Part shown: positions 19,301-26,043 of the stretch, in pieces
Layout: each line of letters opens with the position of its first letter
Numbering within the stretch: position 1 is the stretch's first letter
Assembly (NCBI RefSeq): GCF_041435435.1
Contig: NZ_CP108494.1
Location: forward strand, 3,134,501 to 3,198,500
DNA length: 64,000 bases
Origin: Streptomyces sp. NBC_01241
GTDB lineage: Bacteria > Actinomycetota > Actinomycetes > Streptomycetales > Streptomycetaceae
Direction: 5' to 3'
The notes under the pieces: model-generated
What the model was told of the DNA's origin: nothing
The model's input: the letters and a program-made list of their open reading frames with translations, nothing else
The model's database searches: none
Translations under genes and position numbers: made by a program

Positions 19301-19437
19301 AGACCGATCTGCTGGAGCGCGAACTCGACCCGCGCGAGAACGTGGACGCCGTACAAGCGGACGGTCGAAGGGTGCTCCTGGCACTCCGCCCGTTCCAGAT
19401 CCTTACTCTTCGGCTGAGGCCCCGAACGGGTGACTGA
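16396..19437 (+). CDS. GH38 alpha-mannosidase
   Basis: A 1013-aa family 38 alpha-mannosidase, removing alpha-mannose from glycans. ATG 16396 is chosen because AGAGGAA lies just upstream and the N-terminus (MHSKRRLTEQRLDRVL) is typical of the family. The longer frame upstream is the GH13 remnant region in a different phase. The zinc site is visible as GHAHIDTAWLWPLRET (about residue 263), and the nucleophile Asp lies in LPDTFGYNAAMPQ (about 378). The C-terminal beta domains are full length. There is no signal peptide. With GH36, GH35 and GH5 in the same locus, the substrate is a mannose- and galactose-containing glycan. N-glycan and galactomannan are both possible. Confidence 0.93.
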   Translation: MHSKRRLTEQRLDRVLNQRIRPAVHARTVPVEIAIWNAPGEPVPVADGLAAPYEPVTLGHRWGPPWSTSWFRISGRVPEEWAGLRVEAVIDLGFNVTGAGFSTEGLVYRADGSVVKALNPRNAYIPVADPAVGGEDFTYYVEAAANPNLVDDHIPSRTGDQPSWMTGVGPESAPLYQLLRLDLAVFDAQVWELAQDLDVLGGLMRELPEADPRRWQLLHTIERALDAVDLQDIAGSATAAREVLRPAFAAPAAAGAHRMSAIGHAHIDTAWLWPLRETVRKVARTLSNVTHLMDDHPGFLFAMSQAQQLAWLKEHRPEVYGRVQEKAKKGQFLPVGSLWVEPDTNITGGEALARQLIHGKRFYLDEFGVETEEMWLPDTFGYNAAMPQLMKLAGVRWFLTQKISWNTTNKFPHHTFWWEGIDGTRIFSHFPPVDTYNAEITGAELAHAVSNFQDKEAANSSLLPFGYGDGGGGPTREMLARAERLVDLEGSARVVIERPADFFERAHAEYPDAPVWQGELYLEFHRGTLTSQLRTKQGNRRSEHLLREAELWSATAAVRTGFAYPYQALDRLWKTVLLHQFHDILPGSSIAWVHREAEQTYAAVTAELCAITDAAQRALAGEGDLPVVFNAAPFARGGVPALGATLRTRPPGRPVAPVRSGDGFVLDNGLVRVRIDAQGLVTSAYDIAADREALAPGAAGGLLQLHQDFPNEYDAWDIDAFYRNTVHNLLDADSVGAKEGGVRIVRTFGDSRIEQLVSLPEDSRRLDIDTEIDWHEKEKLLKAAFPLDVRADHSSAEIPFGHVRRPTHTNTSWDAAKFEICAHRFLHLGERGWGAAVVNDSTYGHEVTRDVRADGGTTTTVRLSLLRAPRFPDPDADQGHHRLRYGFVIGADIADTVREGYAFNQPERSLPGSTEVQPLVTADNEAVVIETVKLADDRSGDIVVRLYEAHGGRARTVLTAGFPLASAAETDLLERELDPRENVDAVQADGRRVLLALRPFQILTLRLRPRTGD

Positions 19438-19553
19438 CCGAGACCCTCCGGAACGGGCCGTCTCCACCGCCCGCAGCATGCCGGCCATGGAGCCCCGGGG
19501 CCACCGACCTTACGAGTGATCAGTCAACCCACGACCAAAAAGGTAGGACTGCC

Positions 19554-20420
19554 GTGCCTGCACTCCCCGCCGCCGTCCTGTTCGACATGGACGGCACGCT
19601 GGTCGACACCGAGCACCTCTGGCTCCAGACCACCGCCGAACTCGCCGCCGGCCTCGGCCACACCCTCACCGAGGAGGACCTGCCCGAGGTGCTCGGCCGC
19701 GCCGTCGACCACACTGCCGCCCACCTGTACCGCATGACCCGGACCAGGTTCACTGTGGATGCCTTGGCTGAACTCCTCAACGACGCGTTCAGCAGCAAGG
19801 TCGCCGCCGAGGTCGTCCCCCGGCCCGGCGCACTGGCGCTGCTCGCCGAACTGCGCGACGCCGGCGTGCCTACCGCCCTGGTCTCGGCCTCCCCCCGCCG
19901 CGTAGTGGACCTGGTCCTCGGCAGCCTCGGCGATCACTGGTTCACCGTCACCCTCGCCGCCGAGGACACCGAGCGCACCAAGCCCGACCCCGCCCCCTAC
20001 CTGGCCGCCGCCGATCGACTCGGGCTGGACCCTGCCGCCTGCGTGGCCGTCGAGGACACTCCGACCGGGGTCGCCTCCGCGCGCGCCGCCGGCTGCTCGG
20101 TGCTGGCTGTTCCCTCCATCGCGCCGATCGCCGGGGCCGACCGGATCACCCTGCTGGACAGCCTCGAACAGGCCGATCTGGCGCTGCTCTCCGCGCTGAC
20201 CGCGCCAACGAGGCCCTGTTCTCGTATCGCTGCACCGCCAGACTCAGTCAGGCAGCGCCACGGTGAGATCCACCTCGACGAGTTGTCCGGAAAAGCCCAA
20301 CTGGGTGACGCCCAGCATCGTGCTAGCGGTGGTGAACGCCGGGCCGATGGCAGAGTCGATGAGCCGATCCCACACAGCCCCCAGGACGTCCCTGTCGTCG
20401 CTCCGCCCGTAGATCACTGA
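19554..20420 (+). CDS. HAD-superfamily phosphatase (beta-phosphoglucomutase-like) with abnormal C-terminus
   Basis: A HAD hydrolase of subclass IA. Motif I is FDMDGTLVDTE (about residue 9), motif II is ALVSASPRR (about 110), motif III is TKPDPAPYL (about 141) and motif IV is VEDTPTGVASARAAG (about 164). The GTG at 19554 follows AAAAAGGTAGGA. It probably dephosphorylates a sugar phosphate from the neighbouring catabolic genes. The recognisable domain ends near residue 220 (about 20214). The remaining 68 residues are Arg/Pro/His-rich and come from the antisense strand of the convergent ridA-like gene, suggesting that the natural stop was lost by an indel. It has the hallmarks of a functional enzyme with a junk tail. 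Confidence 0.85.
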   Translation: MPALPAAVLFDMDGTLVDTEHLWLQTTAELAAGLGHTLTEEDLPEVLGRAVDHTAAHLYRMTRTRFTVDALAELLNDAFSSKVAAEVVPRPGALALLAELRDAGVPTALVSASPRRVVDLVLGSLGDHWFTVTLAAEDTERTKPDPAPYLAAADRLGLDPAACVAVEDTPTGVASARAAGCSVLAVPSIAPIAGADRITLLDSLEQADLALLSALTAPTRPCSRIAAPPDSVRQRHGEIHLDELSGKAQLGDAQHRASGGERRADGRVDEPIPHSPQDVPVVAPPVDH

Positions 20421-20654
20421 CCGCACTACATGTTGCGGCTGAGCGCTCACGGCTGCGAGAGCAACGGACGCATTCGCCACAACCTGGTCGACCTGTGTCT
20501 CAAAGGAGCCGGCTCCGACGAGGGCACCATTTCCATCAAGCGGACACTGCCCCGCAAGATGGGCCGTGCGGCCGGCCTCAACCACGGTGACATGGTGGTA
20601 GCCAGGCGTCTGATGCAACTGCTCGGGGTTGATACGAGTGATCTTCTCAGTCAT
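20244..20654 (-). CDS. RidA-like (YjgF/Rid superfamily) protein
   Basis: A 136-aa protein with the Rid fold, starting MTEKITRINPEQLHQTPGYHH. Classical RidA proteins hydrolyse reactive enamine/imine intermediates of amino-acid metabolism using a conserved Arg in a PARS-type motif. At the matching place this protein has PAFTTASTMLGV, so the key Arg is missing and it belongs with non-deaminase Rid subgroups. The ATG at 20654 is the natural start; upstream codons are unrelated. The 3' end overlaps the tail of the convergent HAD gene by 177 nt. Confidence 0.8.
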   Translation of the reverse strand: MTEKITRINPEQLHQTPGYHHVTVVEAGRTAHLAGQCPLDGNGALVGAGSFETQVDQVVANASVALAAVSAQPQHVVRSVIYGRSDDRDVLGAVWDRLIDSAIGPAFTTASTMLGVTQLGFSGQLVEVDLTVALPD

Positions 20655-20870
20655 GCCTGCGAGTCTGACCAGTACGCATGCCGGCATGCACCTCAATTCC
20701 ACCCACCGGCAGGCACTCTGCAGCGGCCCAAAGTTAAAAACAAGATGAGTACCTGTACCTATGTGCAGGGCGAGTTGGAGCCAGGGGGAGCGGTCGGAGG
20801 GGGTGTATAGCCCGGGTGCGTGGGCTCGACACGTATCGCCTCGCTGTCTGCACCGGGTCCGCACATACGA

Positions 20871-20908
20871 AAGGCGACCACCCTGCGCGCGGCGCGGGCA
20901 GTCGCCTT
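20871..20908 (-). terminator. Hairpin after the DUF1269 gene
   Basis: AAGGCGAC (20871-20878) pairs with GTCGCCTT (20901-20908), with a further ACGA/TCGT outer match. It lies 20 nt beyond the DUF1269 stop codon. Confidence 0.6.
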
Positions 20909-20927
20909 CTCTCGTACGGTCCGGAGA

Positions 20928-21443
20928 TCAGGAGGCGATCGTCGGCTCTTCCTTGAGCGCTTCCTTCACCATTTCCCGCAGGTGTGCCTCGTCCTCCTTG
21001 CTGAGCGAGGTCTGCACGAGCTGACCGCCGAACTTGACGATCTCGGGGACGACCCTGTCGCGGACGGATGTCTTGACGAGCACGAAGACGGCGGCGGCGC
21101 CAGGCCGGAGATTGGCGCTCAGCTCCTTCATGAACTTGTCGTTGACACCGGTGTCGACGACGGACCCTCCGGCGGCGCCGGCTGCGGCGCCCACCGCGGC
21201 ACCGAGGAACGGCACGAGGAAGAGCAGCCCGATGACGCTCCCCCACAGCGCACCGCCCGCGGCACCGGTACCCACGTGGTTGACGGCCTGATGCAGTTTG
21301 ATCTTGCCGTCCTTCTCACGCCGTTCGACGACGACGACGTCCTCCAGCTCGACAAGGTGCTCGCGGTTCATGGACAGCAGCTTGTCCCGGACCCGGTCGG
21401 CGGTGGCGAGATCGTCGTAGGCGATGACGAACAGATTGCTCAT
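20928..21443 (-). CDS. DUF1269 family membrane protein
   Basis: A 171-aa protein matching the DUF1269 pattern. It has an N-terminal alpha/beta ferredoxin-like half (FVIAYDDLATADRVRDKLL...), a Gly/Ala-rich hydrophobic hairpin in the middle (about residues 60-100, GGALWGSVIGLLFLVPFLG), and a C-terminal acidic/Lys helix. The family is widespread in actinobacteria and cyanobacteria. It is sometimes stress-associated, but its biochemical role is unknown. It is monocistronic, with its own terminator, and is preceded by an AT-rich 98-bp gap that probably holds the promoter. Confidence 0.85.
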   Translation of the reverse strand: MSNLFVIAYDDLATADRVRDKLLSMNREHLVELEDVVVVERREKDGKIKLHQAVNHVGTGAAGGALWGSVIGLLFLVPFLGAAVGAAAGAAGGSVVDTGVNDKFMKELSANLRPGAAAVFVLVKTSVRDRVVPEIVKFGGQLVQTSLSKEDEAHLREMVKEALKEEPTIAS

Positions 21444-21541
21444 GCGGCTGACTCCTCCGGTTGGTGCGTTATCGCACCAACCATAGAGGAACTGTTGTTA
21501 AATAAGACATTAGGTCCGAACGTGTCGGCCCTCCAGCCGCT

Positions 21542-22108
21542 TCAGCTCTCCGCCGCTCCCACCACCCGCGCCCGGCCGAGCTCCGCGAGGACCGTGTCGA
21601 CCGTCTGCTCCACGGTCTGCCCGGTCGTGTCCAGCCAGAGCCCGATCCGCGGCGTCTCCTCCCGCAGCACCCGGTCCAGCGCCTCGACCGTCCACCCGGC
21701 CCCGTAACCGCTCTTGCCCCGCCCCGCCTCCCGCTCGGCAACGGCCTGCGGCTCGGGAGCGAGCACGACGACGTACAGCGGCCGGGTCCGTACGAGTTCG
21801 ACGTACGCGGCCAACTCCTCCCCCAGCACCACGTCCTGCACCACCGCGGTCCAGCCCTCACCCGCGTACGCATCGGCTGTCATCGCGGACAGCCGGTAGC
21901 GCAGCCGCAGTTGCGCGGCGGCTTCCTCGTACGCCCCCGGCACCATCTCGGCCCGCCCGGACACCACCATCCGCCGAAACACGTCCCCGCGCACATGAAC
22001 GGCCCGTGGCAGCCGCTCGGCGAGAGCCTGGGCGACGGTGGACTTGCCGGAGGCCATCACGCCGGTGATGAGGACGACGGCAGGGCCGGGATCAGCAGCT
22101 CGCAACAC
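21542..22108 (-). CDS. P-loop kinase/ATPase (AAA_33-type)
   Basis: A 188-aa P-loop protein with Walker A GVMASGKSTVAQAL (about residues 16-29), a GDVF motif after strand 2, and a lid region rich in Arg/Lys. Related proteins phosphorylate small molecules, some of them antibiotics (chloramphenicol phosphotransferase-like), or nucleosides. The GTG at 22108 is used; the next codon is TTG. It lies just downstream of the DUF397 gene on the same strand with an 8-nt gap, so it may be co-transcribed with the regulator pair. The substrate is unknown. Confidence 0.8.
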   Translation of the reverse strand: MLRAADPGPAVVLITGVMASGKSTVAQALAERLPRAVHVRGDVFRRMVVSGRAEMVPGAYEEAAAQLRLRYRLSAMTADAYAGEGWTAVVQDVVLGEELAAYVELVRTRPLYVVVLAPEPQAVAEREAGRGKSGYGAGWTVEALDRVLREETPRIGLWLDTTGQTVEQTVDTVLAELGRARVVGAAES

Positions 22109-22116
22109 GTTCGCGG

Positions 22117-22365
22117 TCAGCCCGCGACTGCACCGACCAGGAAGGCAGTCCAGGCGGCGGGAGCGACGGCGAAGGTCGGGCCGTCGGTGACCTTGGAGTC
22201 GCGGACGCGGACGGTGTGGGGGCAGGTGGCGACCTCGACGCAGGCTTCGCCCTCGTTGTTGCTGTAGCTGGGCTTGCGCCAGTCGTAGGCGACTTCGACG
22301 CAGGCGCCGCCCTCGTTGTTGCTGTAGCTGGACTTGAACCAGAAGAGCTCGGGCCCAGTGGTCAC
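22117..22365 (-). CDS. DUF397 protein with internal duplication
   Basis: An 82-aa DUF397 protein. DUF397 proteins are small partners of DUF5753-type XRE regulators (WhiJ/BldB-associated systems) and influence development or antibiotic production. The usual single N-terminal motif is doubled here: KSSYSNNEGGACVEVAY is followed 20 residues later by KPSYSNNEGEACVEVA. The DNA is repeated too (about 22229-22269 and 22289-22329), indicating an in-frame duplication. The C-terminal part (VRVRDSK then FAVAPAAWTAFL) is normal. It overlaps the XRE gene by 4 nt (ATGA). Confidence 0.88.
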   Translation of the reverse strand: MTTGPELFWFKSSYSNNEGGACVEVAYDWRKPSYSNNEGEACVEVATCPHTVRVRDSKVTDGPTFAVAPAAWTAFLVGAVAG

Positions 22366-23198
22366 AGTTGCCTCGCCTTCGTTTCGATGATCTCCGCCGA
22401 CTTCCAGGGGTTGAGCGCCTGGGCCCGCAGGATGCCGAAGAGGTCGAACGTGTCGCCCACCTGCTCCGGCCTGGCGATCAACCTATCGCCGCCCTGGCTC
22501 TCCGCGAACACCAGATTGCGGCCTTCCGCCGTACACATCAACTGCATCGGCCCGTTCAATCCCGCGTGCGTGTGCTGATCCGAGGGCATCACCTGAACGG
22601 TGAGGTGGTTCATCCGCCGCATGCACTCCAGGAGATGCAGCAACTGCTCCTTCAACACCTCGGCACCTCCGAGCGTCCGTTCCAGGATCGACTCCTCGAT
22701 GACAAACCCGACGTACGGCGGTGGCGTGCGCATCAGCACTGCCTGCCGTTCCAGTCGCGCCTCGACATGCCGGACGATCTCGTCCTCGGTGTACGCGGGT
22801 TTGCGTGCCCGGTAGAGGGCGTACGCGTACGCCTCTGTCTGGATCAGCCCCGGGATCAGCATCGTCTCGTACGCGCTGATGACCCGCGCCTGCCGTTCCA
22901 GCCGCGCCCAGTCCAGGAACTTCGCCGGGTACTTCTCCTCGTCGACCAGCTCGATACACGCCTTCAGCGCACCGCCCGCGACGAAGACCCGGTCCGCGTC
23001 GGCCAGCAGCTCCAGCGACGGAATGCGCTCCGCCCGCTCGACCGCCCCCATCAGCGACTCCGAGATCAACAGCTTGTCCGCCGCGTCCTTCTGCGTGAGC
23101 CCGGCCCGCACCCGATGGATACGGATCAGTTCACCCACGAGCCTCCGCACCTGCGACGGCTCACCACTCGTCCCCACAGCCACCCTCACCCTCCCCAC
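22362..23198 (-). CDS. XRE-type regulator with DUF5753 (WhiJ-like)
   Basis: A 278-aa regulator. An N-terminal Cro/C1 helix-turn-helix (about residues 15-75, LTQKDAADKLLISESLMGAVERAERIP) precedes the C-terminal DUF5753 domain. DUF5753 is typical of the large Streptomyces family whose genes sit next to DUF397 genes. The pair is often described as toxin-antitoxin-like or developmental. Several GTG codons could serve as the start; the first (23198) gives the usual length. It is divergent from a conserved hypothetical gene 63 bp away, which completes the typical three-gene set. Confidence 0.88.
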   Translation of the reverse strand: MGRVRVAVGTSGEPSQVRRLVGELIRIHRVRAGLTQKDAADKLLISESLMGAVERAERIPSLELLADADRVFVAGGALKACIELVDEEKYPAKFLDWARLERQARVISAYETMLIPGLIQTEAYAYALYRARKPAYTEDEIVRHVEARLERQAVLMRTPPPYVGFVIEESILERTLGGAEVLKEQLLHLLECMRRMNHLTVQVMPSDQHTHAGLNGPMQLMCTAEGRNLVFAESQGGDRLIARPEQVGDTFDLFGILRAQALNPWKSAEIIETKARQL

Positions 23199-23261
23199 AT
23201 CGCGTCGATGTGGACCGCGTCCTCCTGGTCACGCTATGCAGCCGCCGGGATGCTTGGGGTC

Positions 23262-23687
23262 ATGACGAGCAAGAAACGCCCCGAATGGGTACCCGCCGCC
23301 GGGCACCAACTCCACTTGACCGGCATCCACTTCGACGCCATCCGCCTGCGGGGCGTACGGGGCGAGGCAGTGCTGCACCACCTCGGGACGCTCACGGAGG
23401 GCGAACCCGGCCCGGTCGTGCGGGAGATCGCGGGAGCCCGGTGGACGTACTTCCTGGTCCCGCCCGGGTCGAGCAAGGAGTACGACTGGCCGCCGGGGGC
23501 CAGGTGCTTCGGGCCGGCCGCCTGTGACCAGTACGTGGGAATCCCCGCACCGGACGGCAACACGTACCCGCTGAGCTGGCGGTGCGGAGCACCACGGGAA
23601 GGGGAGTTCGTGGACGTGGAGTTGCTGTACGGGCTGGTGATGGCGCAGTTGGCCCCGGACGGGCACGGGGAAGATCGCACGGCATAG
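23262..23687 (+). CDS. Conserved hypothetical protein next to the XRE/DUF397 pair
   Basis: A 141-aa soluble protein (MTSKKRPEWVPAAGHQ...) with the distinctive stretches RWTYFLVPPGS and YVGIPAPDGN followed by YPLSWRCG. Proteins of this kind are a recurrent divergent neighbour of WhiJ-type regulators in Streptomyces (recalled, not checked). No catalytic motif is evident. ATG 23262 is preferred; an in-frame ATG 12 nt upstream is an alternative. The promoter must lie within the 63 bp shared with the regulator gene. Confidence 0.75.
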   Translation: MTSKKRPEWVPAAGHQLHLTGIHFDAIRLRGVRGEAVLHHLGTLTEGEPGPVVREIAGARWTYFLVPPGSSKEYDWPPGARCFGPAACDQYVGIPAPDGNTYPLSWRCGAPREGEFVDVELLYGLVMAQLAPDGHGEDRTA

Positions 23688-23947
23688 ACGGTGTACGTAC
23701 GGCCGACGAACCACCAGCACAGCGCGCTCCGGCTCGCCTGATGGAGCGAAGCCCCATCGGCCGGCTCAGGTGGAGGTCGCGGCCGGCCTGCACGACGGTG
23801 CGAGAGCCGCCGCAGACCGCGGCCCCTGCCGCCTGGCGCAGGGCCCGAGTGGTCCGCATCCCTTCGGGCACCGCGCGTATCGCCTCGGTGAACGAGCCGC
23901 GTGGGATCACGCCCAGATCTCGCGCCGGCGGCACGTGGGGCCGGCTG

Positions 23948-24910
23948 TCATACGTCTGCGGACGCCGGACCGTTGACGGGCGTCGTAACCGCGACGCGCA
24001 CGGCGCCCGTGGTCGAGGCTGCGACCTGTGCGATCGTGCCCTCTTCGGGGTGGCGGGCGACGACGGCGGGGGTGCCCTCACGCGTCGGCACGTGGCGCAC
24101 GCTCCATCCCGCGCTCCGGAAGTACGCCTGCGCGCGCGCCAGGGCCCGTACCGTCTCGTCCTCCGGCAGCGGCTCGGTCGACCAGGTGTGATGGACCGCG
24201 GTCCCGGACTCGTCCTGGACCGTGCTGAGACCTTCCCCGGGCTGCGTGGGCGCCGACCCGACCCGCAGAGCGTCGTAGATCCGGCTGGAGTGGCCGAGGG
24301 CGCGATGCCGAGCGGGATCGTCGGCCTGCGGCTCCTCCAGTGCGGCGGGGTCGGCCGCGGTCGACGCCGAGGACTTCCCCGGCGGGAGGAAGCAGGGCGA
24401 TGTCACGCCGAGAGATGCGAGGCCCTCGCCCTTGGCGCGATCCAGCACGCCGGTCATGGCGTCCATCCAGAAATCGTCGGGCTCCGTACGCATGTAGACC
24501 GTGGGAAAGGGGCCGGCCCAGTCGACCTCTCCCGACGAGTTGTACTTGTAGCCCTGCTTCAGCCAGGCGTCCCGTGCCTGCCGCACGAGGTTCTGGGCCT
24601 CGGGCCCCGGAACACCGGTCAGTTTGTAAGCGACGGTGACCTGCACGCGGTCGTCAGGGCCATGGTCGTCCCTGGCGATGCAGGAGCCGACGGGCGCGTG
24701 GCCCATGCGTTCCAGTGTCGGCTTGGGGGACATGCCGTCCACCGCCTGGTTGATGATTTCCTCTGCACGGTCGATCGCCTGCTGCTCATTCATCGCGACC
24801 TGCTTCGATGCTCTTCCGCCAGTTTGTCGTCCGTCCCCCTGCGCCCCGCACGCGGTCACCATCGTCATGGCCAGCAGTGCGACAGCCGGGGCCATTCTGC
24901 TCAGATTCAC
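23948..24910 (-). CDS. Lipoprotein C: double-domain member of the putative immunity family
   Basis: A 320-aa lipoprotein. The GTG start at 24910 overlaps the stop of hydrolase module C (GTGA). Its signal peptide ends in a lipobox (MVTACG, lipidated Cys near residue 20). The first domain follows the pattern of lipoproteins A and B. A helix with AIDRAEEIINQAVDGMSPKP is followed by GSC, a VRQARDAWLKQGYKYN helix-strand and TSPCF, keeping the two-Cys pair. After a Pro/Ala-rich linker (about 170-200) a second, Cys-free copy of the fold appears (TVRALARAQAYFRSAGWSV). Family and domain doubling are from my own comparison; the immunity role is inferred from context. Confidence 0.72.
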   Translation of the reverse strand: MNLSRMAPAVALLAMTMVTACGAQGDGRQTGGRASKQVAMNEQQAIDRAEEIINQAVDGMSPKPTLERMGHAPVGSCIARDDHGPDDRVQVTVAYKLTGVPGPEAQNLVRQARDAWLKQGYKYNSSGEVDWAGPFPTVYMRTEPDDFWMDAMTGVLDRAKGEGLASLGVTSPCFLPPGKSSASTAADPAALEEPQADDPARHRALGHSSRIYDALRVGSAPTQPGEGLSTVQDESGTAVHHTWSTEPLPEDETVRALARAQAYFRSAGWSVRHVPTREGTPAVVARHPEEGTIAQVAASTTGAVRVAVTTPVNGPASADV

Positions 24911-25344
24911 GGCCGTCCTCCGGTAACAATCCTTGCCAGGCTGACGAGGGGCTTTTCGTCCCAGTACTGGGAGTGCGCGGGCATCGTCTCCCAGTCCGAG
25001 CCCGGAAGCTTCCCGTCGGGGACGTCGAAGACCACGCCGCCGAAGTCGTCGGAGACCGGGTCGGTTCCGTGGACGATCGAGTGATCGTCGAAAAGCCTCA
25101 TGTACGCCTTCGGGTTGAGGGGGGCCAGGGGGCCCGCCGGGGGCGGGGCGACGTTGATGAGGTCGTTCTTGGCCGTGGCCGCGAAGACATGATCCGCCGG
25201 GATGTTCAGGTCCTTCGCGTGATCCACGCCCACGCCCGGACTGCCCACCATGATCGCGTTGTCGACCGGCAGATCTATGTGACTTCTCATCGTCTGCCCT
25301 GCCACCAGGGACCCATAACTGTGACCCAGGAGCGTCTGGTTCAC
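24907..25344 (-). CDS. Orphan alpha/beta-hydrolase C-terminal module C
   Basis: A 145-aa reading frame from GTG 25344. The frame is open up to the TAG of lipoprotein B at 25417, giving 169 codons. It matches only the last third of the full-length hydrolase: the nucleophile elbow LLGHSYGSLVAG, then MVGSPGVGVDHAKDL, an Asp in TAKNDLINV, and the C-terminal His in MPAHSQYWDEK. The N-terminal helical region and first half of the hydrolase fold are absent. The region just before the elbow (ARPVIEEANHRDSG) still resembles the parent. It lacks a convincing start or ribosome-binding site of its own and overlaps lipoprotein C by 4 nt. It is either a silent cassette for recombination or a decaying paralogue. 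Confidence 0.7.
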   Translation of the reverse strand: MNQTLLGHSYGSLVAGQTMRSHIDLPVDNAIMVGSPGVGVDHAKDLNIPADHVFAATAKNDLINVAPPPAGPLAPLNPKAYMRLFDDHSIVHGTDPVSDDFGGVVFDVPDGKLPGSDWETMPAHSQYWDEKPLVSLARIVTGGRP

Positions 25345-25416
25345 GCCGCTGTCGCGATGGTTGGCTTCCTCGATGACCGGACGTGCCCCGGGATGCGCGC
25401 CTCCGCGGTTCCCCAG

Positions 25417-26043
25417 CTACTGGCGAAGCGGCTCGTTGGAGGACCAAAAGGCCGAATGCTCCCGTGGCCTCAGCTCCTCCGCCTTCGGCCCGCCGGGGTG
25501 GCCGGGTGTCCCCGTCGGATAGGTCATCGCAGAGTTCTCGGCACAGCCGAGTCCCGCACTGACGGAGACGTTGCCGATATTGCCGACTTCCAGGGAGACG
25601 GTGAATCCATCGGCATCCCTGGCCCGGATCCGTGGCATGTCCTTATCGGAGTTGGCGCTGACAACCCGGAAGCCCTGCCGTTCCCAGTATCGCTGGACGA
25701 GTCCCAACAGATTGCCGCGTCGCTGCTCGGAGACCACGGTGAGGATGTTCCTGCTGCGGGTGACGGTCGTGGTGTCGGTCGGCTCGTTGAGACCGGTGCT
25801 GCACGCCGCTTCCGCAGGGGCACCGTAGGCCCATTTCACCGACGGATGGATGGCAGCCAGCGTGCCGTCGAGAATCGCTTCCGAGCGCTGCCCAGCCTGC
25901 TGCATGTCCATCGTGGGTGCCTTCCGTTCTTTCTTGCCCTGACCCTCCGTGCCGTTTTGCCCACCGCCGGCTCCACAGGCGGCGAGCGCCGCCACCAGCA
26001 GCGCACACCCCAGCAGTTGCACTGGTCTACTCACGCGCGTCAC
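25417..26043 (-). CDS. Lipoprotein B of the putative immunity family
   Basis: A 208-aa lipoprotein. The ATG at 26043 overlaps the stop of hydrolase module B (ATGA). The signal peptide ends LVAALAACG, lipidated at about Cys23. The mature part shares with lipoprotein A the helix pattern MDMQQAGQRSEAILDGTLAAI, the core VVSEQRRGNLLGLVQRYW, an ARDADGFTVSLEVG strand region and two spaced cysteines (EAACS and GLGCAE). The protein ends REHSAFWSSNEPLRQ, echoing NVHSDFWSVETPL in A. The two are clearly homologous but diverged, which fits specificity variants. Confidence 0.78.
   Translation of the reverse strand: MTRVSRPVQLLGCALLVAALAACGAGGGQNGTEGQGKKERKAPTMDMQQAGQRSEAILDGTLAAIHPSVKWAYGAPAEAACSTGLNEPTDTTTVTRSRNILTVVSEQRRGNLLGLVQRYWERQGFRVVSANSDKDMPRIRARDADGFTVSLEVGNIGNVSVSAGLGCAENSAMTYPTGTPGHPGGPKAEELRPREHSAFWSSNEPLRQ

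Noticed and set aside
15889..19488. A 1199-codon minus-strand open frame across the GH38 gene
   Set aside because: Antisense shadow of the alpha-mannosidase, with no recognisable motif and no ribosome-binding site.
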